Shown piece after piece: positions 6,749 to 11,608 of a stretch of DNA of 11,608 nucleotides. Source of the stretch: an uncultured Oscillibacter sp. (GTDB taxonomy: Bacteria > Bacillota > Clostridia > Oscillospirales > Oscillospiraceae); contig CAJOQY010000004.1 of NCBI GenBank assembly GCA_905236835.1, positions 1-11,608 of the forward strand, in the 5' to 3' direction. The notes under the pieces were generated by a model. It searched no databases, was not told the origin of the DNA, and saw only the letters and a list, made by a program, of their open reading frames with translations. Each line of letters starts with the position of its first letter. Within the stretch, counting starts at the first letter, position 1. The position numbers and the translations under genes were made by a program.

Positions 6749-6831
6749 AATAATGATAAAAATATAATAAATGATTATTATAAAATTCAAGAATATTATA
6801 TCAATCTGAAAATATGATAAAATATAAATTA

Positions 6832-6849
6832 TGATATATTTATATATCA
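6832..6849. repeat. A/T inverted repeat before the flippase gene
   Basis: TGATATA, four-base loop TTTA, TATATCA: a perfect seven-pair inverted repeat ending five bases before the GCGGAGG ribosome binding site of the flippase gene. The whole gap 6749-6854 is A/T-rich with several TATAAA/TATAAT-like strings and no convincing -35 box. Confidence 0.6.
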
Positions 6850-6871
6850 ATTGCGCGGAGGAACACAGCCT

Positions 6872-8488
6872 ATGGCGGAAAAGAAACAGTCGTTTTTGGG
6901 CGGCGCGGCGATACTGGCGGGCGGCGCGGCTGTCGTCAAACTGATCGGCGCGGCGTATAAAATCCCGTTAAATAATATTCTTGGCGAAGTCGGCAAGACG
7001 TATTTTAACACGGCGTATGAGATTTATAATGTCTTATTGACAATTTCCACGGCGGGACTGCCGCTGGCGATTTCCAGATTGACCAGTCAGGCCCGCGCGC
7101 GAGGACGCGAAAACGAGAAACGGAAAATTTTCCGGGTCGCGATCTGGCTGTTTTTCGCTATGGGACTTGTCGGATCTGTTTTTATGTTTTTCGGCTCGGA
7201 ACGTCTGGCGGCGTTTCAAAATAATTCCATGGCCGCGCGGCCAATCCGGGCGTTGTCCCCGGCGGTGTTCTGCGTGTGCTTGCTGGCCTGTATGCGCGGT
7301 TACACGCAGGGACAAGGCAATATGACCCCCACAGCGGCGTCGCAGATTTTGGAGGCGTTATGCAAAGTCTGTCTCGGACTGCCGCTGGCGTGGTATGTTC
7401 TGGAAAAATTAAATATGCCGCTGGAAGCCGGCGCGGCGGGCGCGATCTTGGGCGTCACGGCGGGGACGGTTTTATCCATGTTTTTTATGGCGTTTTATTT
7501 ATTCCGGCATCAGGACACGATGAAATCATCGGACGTACCGCCGGGAAGCGGTTATTTAATCTCGCGGATTCTGGCCATCGGCGTTCCCATCACGTTGAGC
7601 AATTCCGCTATGAGCGTGATTACGGTCATGGATACGAAGATCGTATTGGGCAGATTGCAAAACGGCTTGGGATTAAGCCAGTTAGAGGCGGCGGCGTTGA
7701 AAGGGCAGTATAATTACGCGATGGACATGGTCAATATGGTGGTGGCGTTCGCGTATCCGGTGACGATCAGTTTATTGCCGGCGGCGTCGGCGGCGCTGGC
7801 CCGCAAAGATCATAAACAGGCGGATGATATTATCTCTTCCGCGTTCCGGGTAGTCGCTTTGTTATCTTTCCCGGCGGGCGTGGGATTGTGCGTATTGTCC
7901 ACGCCGATTATGAGATTGATTTTGCCCGCGCGTCCGCAAGCCGCGCTTGCCGCCGGCCCGCATTTGCGCGTTTTGGCGTTTTCTTGTATTTTAATTTTCC
8001 TGATGGTATTAACCAACGCGATTTTGCAGACGTATGGGAAAGAAATCATCCCGATTTTTACGGTTATCGCCGGGGGACTGGTCAAGATTACGATGAATTA
8101 TATACTCGTCGGCAATCCGCTGATCAGCATTCACGGCGCGCCGATTTCCACTTTATGTTGTTACGGAACAATCGTGGCGCTGAATTTTATATTCGTCTGG
8201 AAATATTCGCCGAAAAAGCCGCGTTATATCGCCCTGTTCGCCAAACCGGTATTGGCGTCGGCCATGATGGGCGTCGCGGCGTGGGCGGCATATGGATTGA
8301 CGGCAAGAGTATTTTCACACGGCGGGGAAATTTCTTTCTCCCAAAACGCGCTGGCGACGCTGATTGGAATCGGCGCGGGCGTTCTGGTCTACGGCGTGTT
8401 AATCATCGCGCTGGGCATTCTGCGCGCCGATGATGTCAGATCTATTTCCCATGGAGAGAAAATCATCCGGATTTTGCGTTTAAAATAA
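6872..8488 (+). CDS. SpoVB/YabM-type lipid flippase (MOP superfamily)
   Basis: A 538-residue polytopic membrane protein with about 14 hydrophobic segments, the size and pattern of the MVF/SpoVB branch of the MOP exporters, which flip lipid-linked cell-wall or polysaccharide precursors. Family landmarks near the N-terminus are AAYKIPLNNILG, TISTAGLPLAISRL and the conserved loop RGYTQGQGNMTPTAASQ at 142-158. I start it at the ATG at 6872: GGAGG at 6857-6861 sits ten bases upstream, whereas the in-frame TTG at 6851 would place that site inside the gene. Its position directly before mazG, hup and rqcP matches yabM in the Bacillus yabM-yabN-hbs/yabO-yabP-yabQ-divIC order. A precise substrate (lipid II in the cortex pathway or another glycan) cannot be read from the sequence. 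Confidence 0.88.
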   Translation: MAEKKQSFLGGAAILAGGAAVVKLIGAAYKIPLNNILGEVGKTYFNTAYEIYNVLLTISTAGLPLAISRLTSQARARGRENEKRKIFRVAIWLFFAMGLVGSVFMFFGSERLAAFQNNSMAARPIRALSPAVFCVCLLACMRGYTQGQGNMTPTAASQILEALCKVCLGLPLAWYVLEKLNMPLEAGAAGAILGVTAGTVLSMFFMAFYLFRHQDTMKSSDVPPGSGYLISRILAIGVPITLSNSAMSVITVMDTKIVLGRLQNGLGLSQLEAAALKGQYNYAMDMVNMVVAFAYPVTISLLPAASAALARKDHKQADDIISSAFRVVALLSFPAGVGLCVLSTPIMRLILPARPQAALAAGPHLRVLAFSCILIFLMVLTNAILQTYGKEIIPIFTVIAGGLVKITMNYILVGNPLISIHGAPISTLCCYGTIVALNFIFVWKYSPKKPRYIALFAKPVLASAMMGVAAWAAYGLTARVFSHGGEISFSQNALATLIGIGAGVLVYGVLIIALGILRADDVRSISHGEKIIRILRLK

Positions 8489-8510
8489 ACTGGCCGCGCG
8501 TATTTGAGTA

Positions 8511-8540
8511 TTATATAAAAAATATAAAATATATAAAAAA
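8511..8540 (+). repeat. A-rich ATATAAAA tract in the mazG leader
   Basis: Thirty bases made only of A and T, containing ATATAAAA-type units three times in succession, 28 bases before the mazG start and just ahead of its GAGG ribosome binding site (8554-8557). Part of the wider low-complexity pattern in this window. Confidence 0.75.
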
Positions 8541-8567
8541 TGATATTATTAAAGAGGATAAAATAAC

Positions 8568-9479
8568 ATGATTGATTTCCCGAATAAAGATTTTTATACA
8601 TGGGAAGATTTTCTGGAAATCGTGCGTTTATTGCGCTCGGAAAACGGCTGTCCGTGGGACCGGGTACAGACGCATGAATCCATCCGGCGGAATTTTCTGG
8701 AAGAAACGTATGAGGCGCTGGACGCGCTGGACCGGGATAATTTGGAGGATACGCGGGAAGAGCTGGGCGATGTGATTTTACAATGCGCGTTTCACGCCCA
8801 GATCGAACGGGAACGGGGCCGCTTCGCCATGCCGGATGTGATCGACGCCGTGACGCGGAAATTATTATACCGCCATCCCCATGTGTTCGGCGACGTGTTT
8901 GGCGGCCAGACAAACGCGTCTGAAAATAATCTCCGGAATGATATAATCAGCGGCGAAAAAATGCCGAATAATAATATAAAAGCGAAAAACGGCGCGGAGG
9001 TATTGGAGACATGGGAGGCGCGCAAGCGTCAGGAAAAGGGACATCAGTCCGTGGCCGACGCGATAGAGGCCGTTCCCCATACGCTTCCGGCGCTGTGGCG
9101 CGCGGAGAAGATTCAAAAAAAAGTGGCGAAAGCCGGATTCAGCTGGCGTGATATTACCGGCGCGCTGGATAAACTGGAAGAGGAAACCGGGGAACTGCGG
9201 GAGGCGGCGGAAAAAGCCGTCCGGGACGCGGACGCGGCGAATGATGATTTGATTTACGCGCCGCACGGCGTCCGGGACGAAGTCGGGGATGTTTTATTCA
9301 TGGCGACGAAAATCGCGCTGGATTACGGGATAGACCCGGAGGACGCCCTGCACCGGACCTGCGATAAATTTGAACGGCGGTTCCGTCTGGTGGAAGCGGC
9401 GGCGGACAAGCCCCTGTCGGATTACACCGAGGCTGAACTGGTTGCCCTGTGGAAAAACGCGAAAAAACAGGAATCTTAA
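8568..9479 (+). CDS. mazG: MazG, nucleoside triphosphate pyrophosphohydrolase
   Basis: A 303-residue all-alpha NTP pyrophosphohydrolase with two MazG domains, converting (d)NTPs to monophosphates and PPi; known roles are pool cleansing and, in E. coli, lowering ppGpp. First domain: GCPWDRVQTHESI at 27-39, metal-binding EETYE at 45-49 and EELGD at 64-68. Second domain: RAEKIQKKVAKAGFSW at 178-193, KLEEETGEL at 202-210, RDEVGD at 236-241 and the C-terminal DKFERRF at 266-272. The tetrapyrrole-methylase half of Bacillus YabN is absent. Against E. coli MazG, the stretch between HVFGD (105-109) and EVLETWE (144-150) is 34 rather than about 7 residues and includes an AAT-run insertion (NNNIK). Another roughly nine-residue expansion precedes the second metal motif. 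GAGG lies ten bases before the ATG. Confidence 0.93.
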   Translation: MIDFPNKDFYTWEDFLEIVRLLRSENGCPWDRVQTHESIRRNFLEETYEALDALDRDNLEDTREELGDVILQCAFHAQIERERGRFAMPDVIDAVTRKLLYRHPHVFGDVFGGQTNASENNLRNDIISGEKMPNNNIKAKNGAEVLETWEARKRQEKGHQSVADAIEAVPHTLPALWRAEKIQKKVAKAGFSWRDITGALDKLEEETGELREAAEKAVRDADAANDDLIYAPHGVRDEVGDVLFMATKIALDYGIDPEDALHRTCDKFERRFRLVEAAADKPLSDYTEAELVALWKNAKKQES

Positions 9480-9480
9480 A

Positions 9481-9567
9481 TTTATTAAAATATAAAATCA
9501 AGCCGGGAAAATATAAAATAAAATATAAAATATTATTTATATATTAAAATATAGAAAATATAAAAAA
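9481..9567 (+). repeat. A-rich ATATAAAA-type tract in the HU leader
   Basis: About 87 bases that are nearly all A and T apart from one CAAGCCGGG island, with at least four ATATAAAA or AATATAAAAT units. It fills the gap between mazG and hup; AAGGAAGG (9583-9590) then provides the ribosome binding site. A promoter may be hidden here but cannot be told apart from the repeats. Confidence 0.75.
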
Positions 9568-9599
9568 ACGCCGGAAATGGAAAAGGAAGGTATTCGGAT

Positions 9600-9881
9600 A
9601 TGAATAAAAACGAACTTGTCAACGCCGTGGCGGACGCGGCGGCCATCAGCAAAAAAGACGCCGAGGCGGCGGTCACGGCGTTCATGGACGCGATTATCCA
9701 CGCGCTGAAAGAGGGCGAAAAAGTGCAGTTGGTCGGCTTCGGTTCTTTCGAGGTCCGCAAGCGCAACGCCAGAGTCGGACGCAATCCGCGCACCAAAGAG
9801 GAAATCGAGATTCCCGCGTCGATTGTCCCCCTGTTCAAGCCCGGCAAGATTTTAAAAGACGCCGTTTCGCACTTGAATTAA
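9600..9881 (+). CDS. hup: HU-type DNA-binding protein
   Basis: A 93-residue DNABII-family histone-like protein that binds and bends DNA non-specifically as a dimer and compacts the nucleoid. It has full family length with the N-terminal helical dimerisation part ([13 protein letters not shown]), [15 protein letters not shown] at 46-60, the GRNPRT beta-arm tip at 60-65 and the C-terminal [15 protein letters not shown] rather than IHF is expected in Firmicutes. AAGGAAGG sits nine bases before the ATG. In Clostridia hup regularly lies between mazG and the rqcP (yabO) gene, as here, consistent with one transcription unit. Confidence 0.96.
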   Translation: MNKNELVNAVADAAAISKKDAEAAVTAFMDAIIHALKEGEKVQLVGFGSFEVRKRNARVGRNPRTKEEIEIPASIVPLFKPGKILKDAVSHLN

Positions 9882-9891
9882 ATATAATTAA

Positions 9892-9907
9892 AATAAAATA
9901 TTTTATT
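9892..9907. repeat. 16-bp A/T palindrome between hup and rqcP
   Basis: AATAAAATATTTTATT is a perfect palindrome with no G or C, 11 bases after the hup stop and followed by a T-rich stretch. It could be a very weak terminator or just low-complexity spacer. Confidence 0.6.
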
Positions 9908-9922
9908 ATATTTTTATGATAT

Positions 9923-9928
9923 TATAAT
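9923..9928 (+). promoter_or_regulatory. Candidate -10 box immediately before rqcP
   Basis: An exact TATAAT ends eight bases before the rqcP ATG. If used, transcription would start at or within a base or two of the start codon, giving a leaderless mRNA. At a 17-base spacing the -35 hexamer would be ATTTTA, a poor match, and TATAAT is cheap in this A/T-only gap, so the call is tentative. Confidence 0.35.
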
Positions 9929-9936
9929 AAAAAATT

Positions 9937-10191
9937 ATGCGTCTGGATAAATATTTAAAAATATCAAGATTAATCAAGCGGCGGACCGTCGCCAACGCCG
10001 CGTGCGACGAGGGATTGATCTCCGTCAACGGCAAACCGGCGCGGGCGTCGTATGAGGTCAAAATCGGCGATCAGATCACGCTCCGCGCCGGAAATCGCGT
10101 GATTACCGTGGAAGTCCTGCGGATACAGGAATCCGTCAAGCAGACGGACGCCGCCGGGATGTATCGTGAAATCGCCGCGCCGGAGAATTGA
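9937..10191 (+). CDS. rqcP: RqcP, S4-domain ribosome quality control factor (YabO/HslR-like)
   Basis: An 84-residue S4 RNA-binding protein. The N-terminus MRLDKYLKISRLIKRRTVAN and ACDEGLISVNGKPARASYEV are the classic S4 fold of the YabO/RqcP family, and length is normal. In Bacillus, RqcP binds the stalled 60S-like large subunit with RqcH and supports C-terminal alanine tailing. Position after hup and before yabP matches Bacillus yabO. The ATG is fixed by family conservation, yet there is no Shine-Dalgarno sequence: the 30 bases upstream contain a single G and otherwise only A and T. The stop codon lies inside a 20-bp tandem repeat that continues downstream. Confidence 0.93.
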   Translation: MRLDKYLKISRLIKRRTVANAACDEGLISVNGKPARASYEVKIGDQITLRAGNRVITVEVLRIQESVKQTDAAGMYREIAAPEN

Positions 10192-10239
10192 ATATCAGGC
10201 CGGAGAATGGAAGATCAAACCGGAGCATGAAACGGCGGA
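10180..10239 (+). repeat. Three degenerate 20-bp tandem units at the end of rqcP
   Basis: Units CCGGAGAATTGAATATCAGG (10180-10199), CCGGAGAATGGAAGATCAAA (10200-10219) and CCGGAGCATGAAACGGCGGA (10220-10239). The first contains the last codons and the stop of rqcP. The best-matching pair differs at five of 20 positions. They look like a local tandem duplication; no function is evident. Confidence 0.7.
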
Positions 10240-10281
10240 ATCAAAAAGCGAAATAGCGAAATTAAAAATTAAATCGCGAAT

Positions 10282-10310
10282 ATCCCGCCGCTTGACACCG
10301 GCGGCGGGAT
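10282..10310. other. GC-rich hairpin in the rqcP-yabP gap
   Basis: ATCCCGCCGC (10282-10291), nine-base loop TTGACACCG, GCGGCGGGAT (10301-10310): a perfect ten-pair stem, the only strong hairpin in the window. Neither strand has a T run right after it, so it is not a standard intrinsic terminator. The loop carries the TTGACA of a candidate promoter. Confidence 0.75.
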
Positions 10311-10320
10311 CGCATATAAA
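10292..10320 (+). promoter_or_regulatory. Candidate sigma-A promoter before yabP
   Basis: TTGACA (10292-10297), a 17-base spacer and TATAAA (10315-10320), five of six at the -10 box. The match is strong for an intergenic region, but the -35 box lies in the loop of the GC hairpin. Transcription starting near 10327 would give a leader of about 108 bases before yabP. Confidence 0.55.
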
Positions 10321-10358
10321 AAAGCGGCGATGATTAATTATATATAAAAGAGCGGCGA
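10314..10358 (+). repeat. 17-bp direct repeat pair before yabP
   Basis: ATATAAAAAAGCGGCGA (10314-10330) and ATATAAAAGAGCGGCGA (10342-10358) match at 16 of 17 bases with a 28-base period. The first copy includes the TATAAA -10 box of the candidate promoter. Their short spacing is compatible with either a duplication or paired protein-binding sites. Confidence 0.65.
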
Positions 10359-10382
10359 ATTTTGATTGATATGGAATCTTGA

Positions 10383-10411
10383 TTCTAATCCCCCGCGAGC
10401 GCGCATAAAAT
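10383..10411 (+). promoter_or_regulatory. Candidate sporulation-sigma (sigma-E-like) promoter for yabP
   Basis: CATAAAAT (10404-10411) matches seven of eight bases of the sigma-E -10 consensus CATACAAT, and with the next A also fits the sigma-K pattern CATAnnnTA. At 14 bases upstream the -35 stretch is TTCTAAT, a weak match. Bacillus yabP and yabQ are sigma-E dependent, which makes this box plausible. A start near 10418 would place the AAGGGGG ribosome site at the very 5' end of the message, which counts against it. Confidence 0.35.
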
Positions 10412-10434
10412 ACCCGCGAAGGGGGAATGACGCC

Positions 10435-10731
10435 GTGAACGAACTGACAAACGGAATCCCAAGCGGAAGCCAAAACGGGAGCCATCATCTGGAAATCATC
10501 AACCGGGAGAAACTAACCGTCTCAGGCGTGGAGGACGTGGAACGATTTGACGAGGCCAGCATTGTCATGACCACCAGCGCCGGAACGCTGATTATCACCG
10601 GATCGGAACTGCATATCGGCAGACTGTCACTCGACGGCGGGGAATTATATGTCGACGGGCGGATTGATTCTGTCAGCTATGAGGATATGATCCCGGTACA
10701 GGGCGGATTTTTCAGCCGCCTGTTCGGCTGA
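10435..10731 (+). CDS. yabP: YabP, spore coat/cortex assembly protein
   Basis: A 98-residue member of the YabP/YqfC family, soluble all-beta proteins made in the mother cell and needed in Bacillus for normal sporulation. Family marks are HHLEIINREKLTVSGVEDV, ERFDEASIVMTTSAGTLIIT, GSELHIGRLSLDGGELYVDG, IDSVSYED and the terminal GGFFSRLFG. I chose the GTG at 10435: AAGGGGG (10419-10425) sits nine bases upstream and homologues begin close to this point; the longer in-frame reading from a TTG at 10366 has no ribosome site. The stop overlaps the yabQ start (TGATG), indicating translational coupling. The preceding 243 bases hold a hairpin, repeats and two candidate promoters. Confidence 0.9.
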   Translation: MNELTNGIPSGSQNGSHHLEIINREKLTVSGVEDVERFDEASIVMTTSAGTLIITGSELHIGRLSLDGGELYVDGRIDSVSYEDMIPVQGGFFSRLFG

Positions 10732-11546
10732 TGATGGGCGTCGTCATTCCGGGACAGATGATTTTATTCGGACAATCTGTCCTGACGGGCTTCGCGGCGG
10801 GCGCTTTATATGACCTGTTCCGTCCGTTCCGGTATCGCTGGCCGGTCTTGTCGCCGATCTTGGATTTGCTGTATGGAATGTTATTGGCGTTTACCGGCGC
10901 GCTGTTTCTGCTGAAAATATCCGGCGGGGAGCCGCGCGGGTATCTTGTAATCGGCATGGCGTGCGGCATGATCCTTGATTTCGGCGTGTTTTCCCGCCCG
11001 CTCCGGCCCGTGTGGGATTTTTGGTCGTCCGCCGTCGGGACATTCGCGTATTTATTGACATCCCCTCTGCGCTGGATAAAAATTTTTTTCAAAAAAACCG
11101 GGGAACGGGGAAAAAATATCTTTTATTTTGAGAAAAAACGCGGTATAATAAAAACAGCGTATTCCGCGAAAACATCACATCGCGGGGGAGGCGGAAATCA
11201 TGGCGGAAGAATTCAAACGCGGTCCGGAGGAAAGCCCGGAAGTCCGGCCCGTCCGGAAACGGAACAGAAAAGCGGAGCGAAAGGCGCGAAAAGCCCAAAA
11301 AATGAAAGAGGCGCGCAAAAATATGCGCCGGGGCGGACGCCTCGCGGCGTTTCTGGCGGCGGCGCTGTTGTTAATCGCGCTGGGATGGCGTCTGCGGGAG
11401 TTGCGCGGGCAGGTGGAGGCGGCCCGTCAGGAACGGGATCAATATCAGGTCCAAGTGGAAGAACTGGAACGGCAAAACGCGGCGCTGTCGGCGGATCTGG
11501 AAGAGGGCGTCACATCGGAAAAAATGGAGGAAATCGCCCGCAGTGA
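10731..11546 (+). CDS. yabQ: YabQ, spore membrane protein, with abnormal run-on C-terminus
   Basis: YabQ is a multi-pass membrane protein required for spore cortex formation, made in the mother cell. Residues 1-120 carry the family features: hydrophobic segments at about 4-27, 41-62, 70-88 and 98-112, with GFAAGALYDLFRPFR at 20-34, DLLYGMLLAF and GEPRGYLVIGMACGM. Known family members end soon after a basic tail (here KIFFKKTGERGKN). Instead the frame stays open to 11546, for 271 residues; residues 157-271 overlap divIC in another frame and are a low-complexity Gly/Arg/Ala/Ser/Pro sequence typical of an out-of-frame reading of GC-rich DNA. Both other frames have stops at the expected end (TGA 11129-11131, TAA TAA 11146-11151), so one indel in the T7/A7 tracts at 11083-11097 would restore a protein of about 133-138 residues. 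Start overlaps the yabP stop; a second ATG at 10734 is possible. Confidence 0.8.
   Translation: MMGVVIPGQMILFGQSVLTGFAAGALYDLFRPFRYRWPVLSPILDLLYGMLLAFTGALFLLKISGGEPRGYLVIGMACGMILDFGVFSRPLRPVWDFWSSAVGTFAYLLTSPLRWIKIFFKKTGERGKNIFYFEKKRGIIKTAYSAKTSHRGGGGNHGGRIQTRSGGKPGSPARPETEQKSGAKGAKSPKNERGAQKYAPGRTPRGVSGGGAVVNRAGMASAGVARAGGGGPSGTGSISGPSGRTGTAKRGAVGGSGRGRHIGKNGGNRPQ
11121..11149 (+). promoter_or_regulatory. Candidate promoter for divIC
   Basis: An exact TATAAT (11144-11149) sits 50 bases before the divIC start, with only TTTTAT at a 17-base spacing as -35 box. Bacillus divIC has its own vegetative promoter apart from the sporulation-controlled yabPQ, so a promoter here is expected, but the -35 match is weak. 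Confidence 0.4.
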
Positions 11547-11598
11547 ACTGGGAATGGTCCTGCCCGGCGAATATGTGTTTTATAACACCGATTCCTGA
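11200..11598 (+). CDS. divIC: DivIC/FtsB-like septum formation protein
   Basis: A 132-residue bitopic membrane protein of the DivIC/FtsB/FtsL septum-initiation family, a core piece of the divisome. Layout: a very basic cytoplasmic N-terminus (1-45, many Lys/Arg), one membrane segment at about 47-62 (LAAFLAAALLLIALGW), a coiled coil at about 66-100 (LRGQVEAARQERDQY, VEELERQNAALSADL), then the family signature EEIARSELGMVLPGEYVFY. Start chosen at ATG 11200 because GGGGGAGG (11184-11191) lies eight bases upstream. Position after yabQ is as in Bacillus. The first 347 bases are also open in the yabQ frame, but codon use and conservation identify the divIC frame as the real one here. Confidence 0.92.
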   Translation: MAEEFKRGPEESPEVRPVRKRNRKAERKARKAQKMKEARKNMRRGGRLAAFLAAALLLIALGWRLRELRGQVEAARQERDQYQVQVEELERQNAALSADLEEGVTSEKMEEIARSELGMVLPGEYVFYNTDS

Positions 11599-11608
11599 AC
11601 AGCGAAAA

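Noticed and set aside
6851..6871. Upstream TTG start for the flippase
   Set aside because: It would put the GGAGG ribosome site inside the coding region; the ATG at 6872 is correctly spaced from it.
7276..8433. Long plus-strand frames inside the flippase gene
   Set aside because: They overlap a conserved membrane protein in another frame and are out-of-frame products of GC-rich codons.
10282..10310. Intrinsic terminator after rqcP
   Set aside because: The stem is strong but no T run follows on either strand, and the loop contains a promoter hexamer.
10366..10434. Longer YabP starting at TTG 10366
   Set aside because: No ribosome site there, and the extra residues do not match the family; GTG at 10435 has AAGGGGG nine bases upstream.

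Overview
The window looks like chromosome of an anaerobic, spore-forming member of the Clostridia (Firmicutes). Three things point there. It carries the conserved sporulation/division block known from Bacillus as yabM-yabN-hbs-yabO-yabP-yabQ-divIC. It has a relA - metallo-hydrolase - hemZ cluster typical of Clostridia. It has a lipoprotein with a Thr-Pro-Glu-Pro linker of the kind common in Gram-positive anaerobes. Coding DNA is GC-rich in style (GCG, CGG, GCC and GGC codons are frequent), while the spaces between genes are almost pure A/T. No phage, transposon, CRISPR or defence genes are visible.

Left part, minus strand (1-1654): a consensus promoter at 1627-1654 drives a small secreted lipoprotein (985-1533). 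Downstream of it, and probably on the same or a closely following transcript, lie a TrmN6-type tRNA methyltransferase (169-933) and the first 54 codons of rlmN, which runs off the left edge. The last two are RNA-modification enzymes four bases apart.

Middle part, plus strand (1693-6241): a second consensus promoter, back to back with the first, drives a bifunctional RelA/SpoT (p)ppGpp enzyme, a glyoxalase-II-like metallo-hydrolase and the radical-SAM protein HemZ. HemZ is interrupted by runs of AAT codons and an AATTTA repeat that look like simple-sequence insertions.

Right part, plus strand (6359-11598): a zinc-ribbon small protein, a SpoVB/YabM-type lipid flippase, MazG, the nucleoid protein HU, RqcP (ribosome quality control), YabP and YabQ (spore coat/cortex assembly) and a DivIC/FtsB-like division protein. 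The yabQ frame has no stop at its expected end and stays open 347 bases into divIC in another frame. The 243-base gap before yabP holds small tandem repeats, a GC hairpin with a TTGACA box in its loop, and a candidate sporulation-sigma -10 box.

I see no clearly new multi-gene system. The most unusual signal is a recurring A/T-rich simple sequence (core ATATAAAA, with AAT runs) that appears mostly in the sense orientation in gene leaders and also inside the coding regions of rlmN, hemZ and mazG. Two genes (rqcP and trmN6) have pure A/T leaders with no Shine-Dalgarno sequence.
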